Of a DNA stretch of 64,000 bases, positions 42,329 to 50,725 are shown in pieces (position 1 is the stretch's first letter; each line of letters begins with the position of its first letter). A program made the position numbers and the translations under genes. Origin of the DNA: Butyricicoccus intestinisimiae (GTDB lineage: Bacteria; Bacillota; Clostridia; Oscillospirales; Butyricicoccaceae). The DNA is taken from positions 186,001 through 250,000 of the forward strand of contig NZ_JAHLQI010000002.1 in NCBI RefSeq assembly GCF_018918345.1, written 5' to 3'. Under the pieces are notes generated by a model. The model had not been told where the DNA came from and did no database searches. It saw only the letters and a list, made by a program, of their open reading frames with translations.

Positions 42329-43491
42329 GTTGCAATACGCATGTGAGTGCGGGTTGCCAGAACCGACTTAATACCATCCACAGTCATCAGCAGGTTGCAA
42401 TACGCATGTGAGTGCGGGTTGCCAGCATCACGTATGGCGTGTACCTCAACGAGTGTTATGTGTTGCAATACGCATGTGAGTGCGGGTTGCCAGCACCCTC
42501 TGGCATCGTTGCAAGAGTCCAGTCCAAGTTGCAATACGCATGTGAGTGCGGGTTGCCAGGAGTCCAGCCCAGAGTGCCAAGCCTGCACCAATCAAGTTGC
42601 AATACGCATGTGAGTGCGGGTTGCCAGGACATTGTGCAGAACGCTTTGGACTTGACGGTAATGTTGCAATACGCATGTGAGTGCGGGTTGCCAGCTCTTT
42701 GTAGGTAAGATAAACGTAGGGCGCAAGGTTGCAATACGCATGTGAGTGCGGGTTGCCAGGCCAAGATGATAAAAGCGGCACTGAAAGACTGACCGTTGCA
42801 ATACGCATGTGAGTGCGGGTTGCCAGGTAGGTTTCAATTCCCGCTCTTATGATGACTACATCGTTGCAATACGCATGTGAGTGCGGGTTGCCAGTTGTCA
42901 TGGTAAATCCCCTCTCTAATATCATAACGTTGCAATACGCATGTGAGTGCGGGTTGCCAGGTAGGTTTCAATTCCCGCTCTTATGATGACTACATCGTTG
43001 CAATACGCATGTGAGTGCGGGTTGCCAGCGGAAGGATGGTGGATTAAAGAATATGAACAAAAGTTGCAATACGCATGTGAGTGCGGGTTGCCAGCGACAC
43101 TGTTTTGGTATTGGAAGGTGAATCAGTACGTTGCAATACGCATGTGAGTGCGGGTTGCCAGAATGTCCTAATGGACGATATAAAAGACGTAGGCGTTGCA
43201 ATACGCATGTGAGTGCGGGTTGCCAGCACGTTGCTCTCTACCGCATGTTTCAATGCCGTGTTGCAATACGCATGTGAGTGCGGGTTGCCAGTCACCAAAC
43301 CTTTTTTGGTAATTGACTCTAAGGTTGTTGCAATACGCATGTGAGTGCGGGTTGCCAGAAGCAATCCGGAGAGTAGTTGTCCTCGCACAGCAGCGTTGCA
43401 ATACGCATGTGAGTGCGGGTTGCCAGTTGTGTCTACAGTAGATAAGATAGACATTAAAAGTTGCAATACGCATGTGAGTGTGTTGCTCACA
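42329..43491. CRISPR. CRISPR array, 18 repeats and 17 spacers
   Basis: Repeat of 32 bp, plus-strand reading GTTGCAATACGC-ATGTGAGT-GCGGGTTGCCAG, identical in the first 17 copies. They start at 42329, 42394, 42462, 42528, 42596, 42663, 42728, 42795, 42863, 42929, 42997, 43063, 43130, 43195, 43260, 43327 and 43395. The 18th (43460) matches only the first 21 bases and then decays, the usual mark of the leader-distal end for plus-strand reading. The repeat is itself a dyad (GCAA-N2-CGC / GCG-N2-TTGC), so both strands fold. Spacers are 33-36 bp; spacers 8 and 10 are identical. Read on the minus strand the repeat ends in TTGCAAC, like the spacer-proximal end of several compact Cas12 systems, so transcription strand is uncertain. 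Confidence 0.97.
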
Positions 43492-43526
43492 TTTAAAGAT
43501 GTAAGTTTGCTCCGTGAGGACAAACG

Positions 43527-43559
43527 AAAACCCTCAGAGGCGCAATCTCCGAGGGTTTT
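43527..43559. terminator. Bidirectional terminator between array and tRNA-Gly
   Basis: AAAACCCTC-GAG / CTC-GAGGGTTTT stem with a seven-base loop. It ends the minus-strand tRNA transcript and any plus-strand array transcript. Confidence 0.8.
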
Positions 43560-43619
43560 CTATTCCATTTTTGCAAACACAGCAAAAAAGACAGTCGATT
43601 TCTCGACTGTCTCAAAACT

Positions 43620-43695
43620 TGGAGCGGATGACGAGGCTCGAACTCGCTACCTCCACCTTGGCAAGGTGGCGCTCTACCAGATGAGCTACATCCGC
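43620..43695 (-). tRNA. tRNA-Gly, anticodon GCC
   Basis: 76-nt cloverleaf on the minus strand: acceptor GCGGATG...CATCCGC, D-arm GCTC...GAGC, anticodon stem CCACC/GGTGG with loop TTGCCAA (anticodon GCC), T-arm with GTTCGAGCC, discriminator T and an encoded CCA end. Confidence 0.97.
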
Positions 43696-43813
43696 ATATT
43701 TTGTTTTTCGTTTTCGTCTGTTCCCTGACGACGGTGTTTATTATACGCGAGAATTCCCCTTTTGTCAACAATATTTTGAAAGTTTTTTTAAAAAACTTTT
43801 TGAGCCGGAAAAT

Positions 43814-43842
43814 GGCGCAGCTCCCCACTCCGAAGCTGCGCC
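43814..43842 (-). terminator. Terminator of the phosphoglycolate phosphatase-like gene
   Basis: GGCGCAGCT / AGCTGCGCC stem, then ATTTTCC on the minus strand, five bases after the stop. Confidence 0.75.
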
Positions 43843-43846
43843 TTGT

Positions 43847-44500
43847 TTATTCGTCGGAATCTAAAATCTGTAGGATTTGCTCCGGCCGATGCACGAGGAC
43901 ATCCGCGCCATATTTCAATAGCACCTCTTTGCTGCGGAATCCCCATGTCACGCCCACCGCATACAGACCGGCGTTTTTCGCCGTCTGCATGTCGGTTCCG
44001 GAGTCTCCGACGTAGAGCACCTGCTCCGGCTGCACGCCAAGCTGCTGCATCACCATCCGGCAGGAGGTCGGATCCGGCTTGCGCGGCACACCGACATGCT
44101 CGCCAAAGACAACATCTGTTTTTCCCGGAAAGAAATATTCAATCAGCTGCTGTGAAGCAGAATCGATCTTATTGGACAGCACAGCCACCTGGATGCCGCG
44201 CTTTCTCAGCGCCGTCAGCAGCTGCGGAATGCCGTCATACGGTACGGTGCGGTCGTGGATATGCGCCGCATAGTACGCCTTGAAATCGTCCAGCACGGCA
44301 TCAATCTCCGCCTCCGGCGTTCCCTCCGGCATCGCTCGGCAAATGAGCAGGCGAATGCCATTGCCGATAAACTGTCGAATTTCTTCCATCGAGTGCGGCG
44401 GCAGACCGCGCACCTCCAGTGCGTGATTGGTCGCCGCCCGCAAATCGCCCAACGTATTGAGCAATGTACCATCCAGATCAAAAATCACTGCATGTTTCAA
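43847..44500 (-). CDS. HAD phosphatase, phosphoglycolate phosphatase-like
   Basis: 217-residue HAD subfamily I enzyme. Motif I FDLDGTLLNT at residues 7-16, helical C1 cap, motif II VLSNKID, motif III Lys in RKPDPTSC and motif IV YVGDSGTDMQTAKNAG are complete. The pattern fits Gph/PpaX-like phosphatases that remove 2-phosphoglycolate or pyrophosphate. It is 20 bases downstream of malQ and probably in the same operon. Confidence 0.85.
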   Translation of the reverse strand: MKHAVIFDLDGTLLNTLGDLRAATNHALEVRGLPPHSMEEIRQFIGNGIRLLICRAMPEGTPEAEIDAVLDDFKAYYAAHIHDRTVPYDGIPQLLTALRKRGIQVAVLSNKIDSASQQLIEYFFPGKTDVVFGEHVGVPRKPDPTSCRMVMQQLGVQPEQVLYVGDSGTDMQTAKNAGLYAVGVTWGFRSKEVLLKYGADVLVHRPEQILQILDSDE

Positions 44501-44520
44501 AAATTACGTCCTTCTTTCGT

Positions 44521-46032
44521 TTATCTCTGCGCCAGCGGATTCAGACGCTTGCCGCCATACGTCGCGCGGCGCAGGAAGCCGGATACATCCTTGTTGATGG
44601 CATCGCGGCGCACACGCCAGCTCCAGTTTCCGCCCAGCGTAGACGGAGTATTCATGCGCGCATCTGCGCCCAGCGACAGCAGATCCTGCATGGTTGTCAT
44701 GGCAATATCGCACGGAGCGGCGAAAGCGGTGCGAATCGCGCTCCAGCCCAGCGGCTCTCTGTCCGAAACGCGCAGATATTCGCGCATCACGTCGCGGTCT
44801 GCATCGCTGCACTTGTCCGTGAACTGTTCCACAACCGTCTCGGAGTCGTGCGTCGAGGTGTAACCGACGCAGTTTTTCGGCCAGTTGAACGGGATGTGGT
44901 CGTTGTTCTCGTCTGCGCGCATACCGAAAATCATGACGCGCATGCCCGGATAGCCACTCTTTTTGAGGAACTTGCGCACCGCGTCATCAATATCGCCGAG
45001 ATCCTCCGCGATAATCGGCACCTCGCCCAGCGCCTCGCGAATCGCCTTGAACAGCTTCATGCGCGGGCCCTTCTTCCACTTGCCGTTGATGGCGGTCTCC
45101 TCGCCCTCCGGAATCTCCCAGTACGCTTGGAAGCCGCGGAAGTGGTCAATGCGCGTGACATCAAACAGCGCCAGATTGCGGCGCACGCGCCAAATCCACC
45201 ACCGGAATCCGTCATCCTCGATGACCTTCCAATTGTAGGTCGGATTGCCCCACAGCTGACCGGTTGCGGAATAGTAATCCGGCGGCACACCGGCAACGCC
45301 GTGCGGCTTCAAATCGCCGTCTATCTGGAACATTTCCGGATGTGCCCACACGTCGCAGCTGTCCGGCGAGACATAAATCGGAATGTCACCGATAATCTGA
45401 ATGCCCTGCTTGTTCGCATAGGCGCGCAGCTTCTCCCACTGCGCAAAGAACAGATACTGCATGAACACATAGAAATCAATCTCATGCTTGAGATCAAACG
45501 CATACTTGCGCATCGCCTCCGGCTCTCTGTGCTTGATGGCTTCGTCATCCCAATCCCACAGCGCCTTCTGGTCAAAGTGCTTTTTGAGCGTCATGAACAT
45601 GGCGTAGTCTTCCACCCAGTCTTTGTTTTCGCGGCGGAACGCGTCCATCTTGCCCATCTGAATCATGGATTCCTGCGCGCGGACAAAGGCGCGATGCAAA
45701 ATCGGCAGGCGCGTCTGTGCCAGCATCTCATAATCTACGCGATCCGGATTGTGTCCGACATCGGCGTCGCGCAAATCCTGTTCGCTGAGCAGCCCCATCT
45801 CCTTGAGGGTATCCAAATCAATAAAATACGGATTGCCTGCGGCTGCGGAAAAGCACTGATATGGGCTGTCGCCGAAGCCGGTCTGTCCGAGCGGCAAAAC
45901 CTGCCAATAGGTCTGTCCGCCGTCGCGCAGGAAATCAACAAACTGATATGCATCCTTGCCCAGCGTTCCGATACCATACGGAGACGGCAGCGAGGAAATA
46001 TGCAAAACTACACCACTAGATCTCTGAAACAT
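44521..46032 (-). CDS. malQ: 4-alpha-glucanotransferase (amylomaltase)
   Basis: 503-residue GH77 enzyme that transfers maltodextrin segments during glycogen/maltose use. It starts with RSSGVVLHISSLPSPYGIGTLG. DVTRIDHFRGF near residue 290 carries the nucleophile Asp, EDLGDIDDAV near 340 the acid/base Glu, and STHDSETVV near 390 the third catalytic Asp. Length is usual. A weak AGGGTG ribosome site precedes the ATG. Confidence 0.95.
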   Translation of the reverse strand: MFQRSSGVVLHISSLPSPYGIGTLGKDAYQFVDFLRDGGQTYWQVLPLGQTGFGDSPYQCFSAAAGNPYFIDLDTLKEMGLLSEQDLRDADVGHNPDRVDYEMLAQTRLPILHRAFVRAQESMIQMGKMDAFRRENKDWVEDYAMFMTLKKHFDQKALWDWDDEAIKHREPEAMRKYAFDLKHEIDFYVFMQYLFFAQWEKLRAYANKQGIQIIGDIPIYVSPDSCDVWAHPEMFQIDGDLKPHGVAGVPPDYYSATGQLWGNPTYNWKVIEDDGFRWWIWRVRRNLALFDVTRIDHFRGFQAYWEIPEGEETAINGKWKKGPRMKLFKAIREALGEVPIIAEDLGDIDDAVRKFLKKSGYPGMRVMIFGMRADENNDHIPFNWPKNCVGYTSTHDSETVVEQFTDKCSDADRDVMREYLRVSDREPLGWSAIRTAFAAPCDIAMTTMQDLLSLGADARMNTPSTLGGNWSWRVRRDAINKDVSGFLRRATYGGKRLNPLAQR

Positions 46033-46154
46033 GATAACACCCTATCTCTATTTATTTTGCAAATGAATTGCATTTTTACGATAATTCCGCTATAATCATT
46101 ACAGAAAAACCGTATTTTTGACACGATTATAAAAAACAAAAGGAGAGTATCCCT

Positions 46155-46895
46155 ATGCGGATGAGAAAGAAAAAGAATCTGGATACCCGTCTGGCAAATT
46201 GTGCGCCGGTGCTGGTCTCGGATCCGGAGCAGCACAAGGGACAGTGGCGCGCGCTGTTCGGCAACACCAACCCGCTCCATTTGGAGATCGGCTGCGGCAA
46301 GGGCCGTTTCATCATCGAGACCGCCCGCCGGAATCCGGACATCAATTATCTCGCCATTGAGCGCGAGGAAGGCGCCCTGATTATGGCAACCGAAAAGGCG
46401 ATGGAGCTCAGCCTCCCCAACCTTCAGTTTTTGGACTTTGACGCCGCCGGTCTGACCGACATTTTTGCCGACGGAGAGATCGACCGCATCTATCTCAATT
46501 TCTCCGATCCCTGGCCGCCGAACCGCCAGCGCAAGCGCCGTCTGACCCATTCCAACTTTTTGGCACTGTACGACTGCGTGCTCGCGAAAAACGGACAGGT
46601 GCATTTTAAGACCGACAACCAGCATCTGTTTGAGTTTACGCTGGAGGAAATGTGCGGCTACGGCTGGCTGATTCAGAACATTTGTCTGGATCTGCACAAC
46701 AGCGAGCAGGACAACATTATGACGGAATACGAAGAAAAGTTCTCCAAGGAAGGATTCCGCATCTATCGTCTGGAGGCCAGCCGCCGCGATGAGGACACGC
46801 TCACCCGCGCCCACACGCCGCCGCGCACCGCGCAGCAGCTCGCCGAGAAGGCGCGCGGCTCGGTTGCGCCGTCTTTCGGCTCCTCGCAGGCTTAA
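46155..46895 (+). CDS. trmB: tRNA (guanine-46-N7)-methyltransferase
   Basis: 246-residue SAM-dependent enzyme that makes m7G46 in tRNA variable loops. LEIGCGKGRFI near residue 43 binds SAM, YLNFSDPWPPNRQRKRRL near 115-135 is the family signature, and FKTDNQHLFEF closes the catalytic region. AAAGGAG precedes the ATG. The C-terminal 35 residues are a basic, disordered tail. The gene is divergent from malQ. Confidence 0.95.
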   Translation: MRMRKKKNLDTRLANCAPVLVSDPEQHKGQWRALFGNTNPLHLEIGCGKGRFIIETARRNPDINYLAIEREEGALIMATEKAMELSLPNLQFLDFDAAGLTDIFADGEIDRIYLNFSDPWPPNRQRKRRLTHSNFLALYDCVLAKNGQVHFKTDNQHLFEFTLEEMCGYGWLIQNICLDLHNSEQDNIMTEYEEKFSKEGFRIYRLEASRRDEDTLTRAHTPPRTAQQLAEKARGSVAPSFGSSQA

Positions 46896-46949
46896 TTATA
46901 TCATTTTTCACCAACAATGGCAAGGTTTATCCGAATATTTTTGTACGAT

Positions 46950-46991
46950 ACGTCCAGAAACAGCATTCTTGTCTGATTCTGGACGTTTTTT
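46950..46991 (+). terminator. Terminator of trmB
   Basis: ACGTCCAGAA / TTCTGGACGT stem with a long loop, followed by T6. Confidence 0.75.
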
Positions 46992-47033
46992 CGCGTCTTT
47001 CCCCCAAAATATACCATTTTCATACAAGTATCG

Positions 47034-47070
47034 AAAAAAGGCGGCACGGGATTTCTCCCATGCCGCCTTT
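47034..47070 (-). terminator. Terminator of the feo operon
   Basis: Minus-strand AAAGGCGGCATGGG / CCCGTGCCGCCTTT stem followed by TTTTCG, 25 bases after the Cys-rich gene. Confidence 0.85.
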
Positions 47071-47094
47071 GGTTTTGCGCTGTGTCAGCACTGT

Positions 47095-47292
47095 TTATTT
47101 CTTGTGCGCAGAGCAAGAGGAACAGCTTCCGCCGCAGGATGAGCACCCCGGGCAGCCTCCTCCGCAGTGACCGCCGCAGGAATGAATGCCTTTTTTCTTG
47201 TCCGAATACAGCTTGCGGACAATAGCTGCTACAATGATAACAAGTACAAGCAATACAATAATTGTACCCATGTTTTCTATGAGCCAGGTCAT
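47095..47292 (-). CDS. FeoB-associated Cys-rich membrane protein
   Basis: 65 residues: one N-terminal transmembrane helix (about 7-27), then a Gly/Cys/His-rich tail with eight cysteines (HSCGGHCGGGCPGCSSCGG...). This is the small partner often found after feoB in Clostridia, presumably binding iron on the cytosolic side. It lies 38 bases after feoB in the same operon, in front of the operon terminator. Confidence 0.9.
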   Translation of the reverse strand: MTWLIENMGTIIVLLVLVIIVAAIVRKLYSDKKKGIHSCGGHCGGGCPGCSSCGGSCSSCSAHKK

Positions 47293-47330
47293 GATTCTTC
47301 CTCCTTTGATCTATTATTTTCGCACGAAAT

Positions 47331-49841
47331 TTATCTTGCGTCAACCGCCAATGTGTTTCTTCTGATCTCAGCCTTCTTGCTCGGGCGGAGCAGCAGGAAG
47401 AAGAACAGCACGATAACCACAATGGCTGCAACGGTGCCGATGCCGAAGCCGCCGCCGCTGAGCAGGCTGGAAATCTGATAGATAACCAGACCAACCAGAT
47501 ATGCCAGACCGCACTGGTAGCCAATCGCACCGAGGAACCACTTGGTGCTGTTCATCTCGCGGCGGATTGCGCCCATTGCCGCGAAGCACGGTGCGCACAG
47601 CAGGTTGAATGCGAGGAACGCATAGCCGCTTGCCAGCGAGAAGGTAGCTGCCATGTTCTGATATACGGTGCCGGCGCCGCTGGAGTACAGGATACCCATG
47701 GTGCCTACGATGTTTTCCTTTGCAATCAAGCCGGTGATGGAAGCGACAGTTGCCTGCCAGTTGCCGAAGCCGAGCGGTGCGAAGATCCAGCAGATAGCGT
47801 TGCCGATCTTAGCCAGAATCGAGCAGTCGATCTGATCCTCTGCCAGCATACCGAAGCTGCCGTCTACCCATCCGAAGTAGGACAGGAACCAAACGAGAAT
47901 GGTGGACAGCAGGATGATGGTGCCTGCCTTCTTGATGAAGGACCAGCCGCGCTCCCACATACTGCGCAGCACGGTGCCTACGGTCGGCATATGATATGCC
48001 GGCAGCTCCATAACGAACGGAGCCGGATCGCCCTCAAAAATCTTGGTTTTCTTCAAAATGACGCCGGAGCAAATGATTGCTGCGATGCCAAGGAAATAAG
48101 CAGAGGTTGCTACCCATGCAGCACCGCCGAAGATGGCGCCTGCAACCATGGCGATGAACGGGGTCTTTGCGCCGCACGGAATAAAGGTTGTGGTCATGAT
48201 CGTCATACGACGGTCTTTTTCGTTCTCGATGGTACGAGAAGCCATGATGCCCGGAACGCCGCAGCCGGTACCGATCAGAATCGGAATGAAGGACTTGCCG
48301 GACAGACCAAAGCGGCGGAAAATACGGTCCATGATGAAGGCAACACGCGCCATGTAGCCGCAGGCCTCCAAAAATGCCAGGAAGATGAACAAAACGAGCA
48401 TCTGCGGCACAAAGCCGAGAACCGCGCCGACACCGGCAACGATACCGTCCAGAATCAGACCGGACAGCCAGTCTGCACAGCCGATGCTGGTCAGAGCCTT
48501 TTCTACAAATACCGGAATGCCCGGAATCCAAACGCCGTAGTTTGCCGGATCCGGTGCCTCATAGCCGTCCTGATCCAGAACTGCCATAGCAGCGGTCAGA
48601 TCGTCAACGGTAGCGGTCTCATCCTCGGTTGCCAGTGTTTCTTCGTCCTCTACCTCATAGGTAGCTTCGGTGCCTGCCGGAATCGTGGCAGCGAACTGCG
48701 TCAGAGCAGCCTTTGCAGCTTCCGGATCGTAATCCTCAGACTCCGCATCCATCGCTGCTTCTACAGCGGAGGTGTCCACGCCCTGCTCGGACTCATAGGT
48801 GACAAAGCCGTTTGCAACGGTCAGTGCCTCGTTGTATTCGTCCGCTACATCGGAATACGCAGAGGAACCGATGCCGAACAGGTGCCAGCCGTCGCCGAAC
48901 ACGCCGTCATTTGCCCAGTCCGTTGCTACCGTGCCGACGGTGGTAACCGATACATAGTACACGATAAACATGATAACCGCGAAAATCGGCAGCGCCAGAA
49001 TACGGTTGGTGACAATTCTATCAATCTTATCGGAAATGGTCAGCTTGCCGGCGGATACCTTTTTATAGCAGCCCTTGATGATGGATGCAATATACAGGTA
49101 TCGCTCGTTGGTGATGATGGACTCGGAGTCATCATCCTCCTCGGTTTCGGCAGCCTCAATGTCCTTCTCGATGTGCGCGCGCGTCTCCTCGGACAGGTTC
49201 AGCTGTTCCAGAACCTTGCTGTCGCGCTCGAAAATCTTGATGGCATACCAGCGCTGCTGTTCCTCCGGCATATCGTGCAGAACCAGCTCCTCAATGTGTG
49301 CCAGTGCGTGCTCTACCGAACCGCAGAACGTGTGCTGCGGAATGGTCTTTTCGTTCTTTGCCGCGTGAATGGCCGCCTCGGCAGCCTCCATGATGCCTCT
49401 GCCCTTGAGCGCGGAGATTTCTACCACCTTACAGCCCAGCTCTCTGCCAAGCTCCTCGATGTTGATTTTATCGCCGTTCTTCTCGACAATATCCATCATG
49501 TTTACTGCGACAACGACCGGAATGCCCAGCTCGGTCAGCTGCGTGGTCAGGTACAGGTTGCGCTCCAAGTTGGTGCCGTCAATGATGTTCAGAATGGCAT
49601 CCGGACGTTCACCGAGCAGGTAATTTCTCGCTACCACTTCCTCCAGTGTGTACGGAGACAGCGAGTAGATGCCCGGAAGGTCCGTGATGACGACATCACT
49701 GTGCTGCTTCAGCTTGCCCTCTTTTTTCTCAACCGTTACGCCCGGCCAGTTGCCGACGAACTGATTGGAACCGGTCAAACCGTTGAACAGGGTTGTTTTA
49801 CCGCAGTTCGGATTGCCGGCTAAGGCGATTGTCAAACTCAT
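47331..49841 (-). CDS. feoB: Ferrous iron transporter FeoB
   Basis: 836-residue GTP-driven Fe2+ importer. The N-terminal G-domain shows G1 GNPNCGKTTLF (residues 8-18), G3 DLPG and G4 NMMD, followed by a helical GDI domain. Two Gate/core membrane halves follow, with GCGVPGIMASRT-type motifs. A long, acidic, Ala/Glu/Asp-rich loop of roughly 125 residues (about 330-455) separates the first membrane helix from the rest and is expected outside the cell. That loop is unusual for FeoB. The gene is in operon with two feoA genes and the Cys-rich protein. Confidence 0.95.
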   Translation of the reverse strand: MSLTIALAGNPNCGKTTLFNGLTGSNQFVGNWPGVTVEKKEGKLKQHSDVVITDLPGIYSLSPYTLEEVVARNYLLGERPDAILNIIDGTNLERNLYLTTQLTELGIPVVVAVNMMDIVEKNGDKINIEELGRELGCKVVEISALKGRGIMEAAEAAIHAAKNEKTIPQHTFCGSVEHALAHIEELVLHDMPEEQQRWYAIKIFERDSKVLEQLNLSEETRAHIEKDIEAAETEEDDDSESIITNERYLYIASIIKGCYKKVSAGKLTISDKIDRIVTNRILALPIFAVIMFIVYYVSVTTVGTVATDWANDGVFGDGWHLFGIGSSAYSDVADEYNEALTVANGFVTYESEQGVDTSAVEAAMDAESEDYDPEAAKAALTQFAATIPAGTEATYEVEDEETLATEDETATVDDLTAAMAVLDQDGYEAPDPANYGVWIPGIPVFVEKALTSIGCADWLSGLILDGIVAGVGAVLGFVPQMLVLFIFLAFLEACGYMARVAFIMDRIFRRFGLSGKSFIPILIGTGCGVPGIMASRTIENEKDRRMTIMTTTFIPCGAKTPFIAMVAGAIFGGAAWVATSAYFLGIAAIICSGVILKKTKIFEGDPAPFVMELPAYHMPTVGTVLRSMWERGWSFIKKAGTIILLSTILVWFLSYFGWVDGSFGMLAEDQIDCSILAKIGNAICWIFAPLGFGNWQATVASITGLIAKENIVGTMGILYSSGAGTVYQNMAATFSLASGYAFLAFNLLCAPCFAAMGAIRREMNSTKWFLGAIGYQCGLAYLVGLVIYQISSLLSGGGFGIGTVAAIVVIVLFFFLLLRPSKKAEIRRNTLAVDAR

Positions 49842-49924
49842 CGTTCATTTCCTTTCTACGCATGCCGGTGAGACCGCTTGCACGCGTTTCAAAATTAACC
49901 TCTTTTTTCAAACAATCCTTCGGA

Positions 49925-50143
49925 TTACTTGACTTCGATCATCTCAGCGTCTTCCTTGCGGAGAGACAGCTCATAGCCGCGAACGGTAATCTCTACCGGA
50001 TCGCCGAGCGGAGCAACCTTGCGGATGTACACTTCAATGCCCTTGGTAATGCCCATGTCCATGATGCGGCGCTTGATTGCACCGGCACCCGTAATCTTTG
50101 CCACGGTGTACGTGCTGCCAACTTTTGCTTCTTTTAATGTCAT
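49925..50143 (-). CDS. feoA: FeoA domain protein (second copy)
   Basis: 72-residue SH3-like FeoA protein that supports FeoB. Core pattern AIKRRIMDMGITKGIEVYIRKVAPLGDPVEITVRGYELSLR is typical, with the final DAEMIEV. Situated directly upstream of feoB. The iron-repressed operon begins with a different FeoA copy, so the two probably have separate roles. Confidence 0.93.
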   Translation of the reverse strand: MTLKEAKVGSTYTVAKITGAGAIKRRIMDMGITKGIEVYIRKVAPLGDPVEITVRGYELSLRKEDAEMIEVK

Positions 50144-50179
50144 CTTTGCGTTCTCCTTCCCTTCATTTTCGTGAAGGCA

Positions 50180-50392
50180 TCAAATCATGATTTTCTGCGC
50201 CATCTCCTGACTGATACCGACTCTCGCTTCCTTTACGTTCACGATCAGGTTTCCGCCCATCGCAGAAACAACCTTTACGGTTCCTCCCACAACAAAGCCC
50301 AGATTTTCCAGATGTTTCTTGACCTCCGGCTTGCCGCCGATTTTCACAATGGTATTTTCCTCGCCAACTGCTGCAAATGTCAATGGCATCAT
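50180..50392 (-). CDS. feoA: FeoA domain protein (first copy)
   Basis: 70-residue FeoA-type SH3 protein, first gene of the feo operon. It has the pattern VKKHLENLGFVVGGTVKVVSAMGGNLIVNVKEARVGIS. AAGGAGG lies eight bases before the ATG at 50392. A TTAG-N6-CTAA operator and promoter are immediately upstream. Confidence 0.92.
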   Translation of the reverse strand: MMPLTFAAVGEENTIVKIGGKPEVKKHLENLGFVVGGTVKVVSAMGGNLIVNVKEARVGISQEMAQKIMI

Positions 50393-50437
50393 GATCCGTT
50401 CCTCCTTTGTTTCTGTTTTTTAGCATAGTCTTATACT

Positions 50438-50451
50438 TTTCGCATGCGAAA
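50438..50451. promoter_or_regulatory. Perfect 14-bp palindrome in the feo leader
   Basis: TTTCGCATGCGAAA, an exact palindrome six bases from the TTAG-N6-CTAA operator and in the feo 5' leader. Possibly a second regulator site. Confidence 0.45.
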
Positions 50452-50456
50452 GCTAA

Positions 50457-50470
50457 TTAGTTCTCGCTAA
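50457..50470 (-). promoter_or_regulatory. TTAG-N6-CTAA operator 3 (feo operon)
   Basis: TTAG-TTCTCG-CTAA, starting nine bases downstream of the feo -10 element. It overlaps a further CTAATCAATTAG dyad (50467-50478). Confidence 0.7.
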
Positions 50471-50479
50471 TCAATTAGT

Positions 50480-50508
50480 ATAATATCTTTTTTCTATGCC
50501 GTTGTCAA
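50480..50508 (-). promoter_or_regulatory. Promoter of the feo operon
   Basis: Minus strand TTGACA (50503-50508), 17-bp spacer, TATTAT (50480-50485). Confidence 0.75.
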
Positions 50509-50693
50509 TGAATTACGTGGTATTTTTCCGGTACTTTCGCATTTTTGTTGCATTTGTTCAGTCGTTAGGGTATGCTAAGGTTTCGTTTTATCCATTGTTA
50601 ACATATACTGATTTTTCTGCGTATTTTTTATTTTTCTCATTTTCTTTTGCAAATCGTCCGAATATCTCCGCATTTTCGCCGTATAAAACAAGA

Positions 50694-50719
50694 AAAGCAG
50701 AGGCTTACTCCTCTGCTTT
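50694..50719 (-). terminator. Terminator of the mnmM-like gene
   Basis: AAAGCAGAG / CTCTGCTTT stem, T-rich minus-strand flank, seven bases after the stop. Confidence 0.8.
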
Positions 50720-50725
50720 CCGTTT

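Noticed and set aside
42446-43523. Open frames inside the CRISPR array
   Set aside because: They are translations of the repeat (recurring NPHSHAYCN or QPALTCVLQ) and cannot be proteins.
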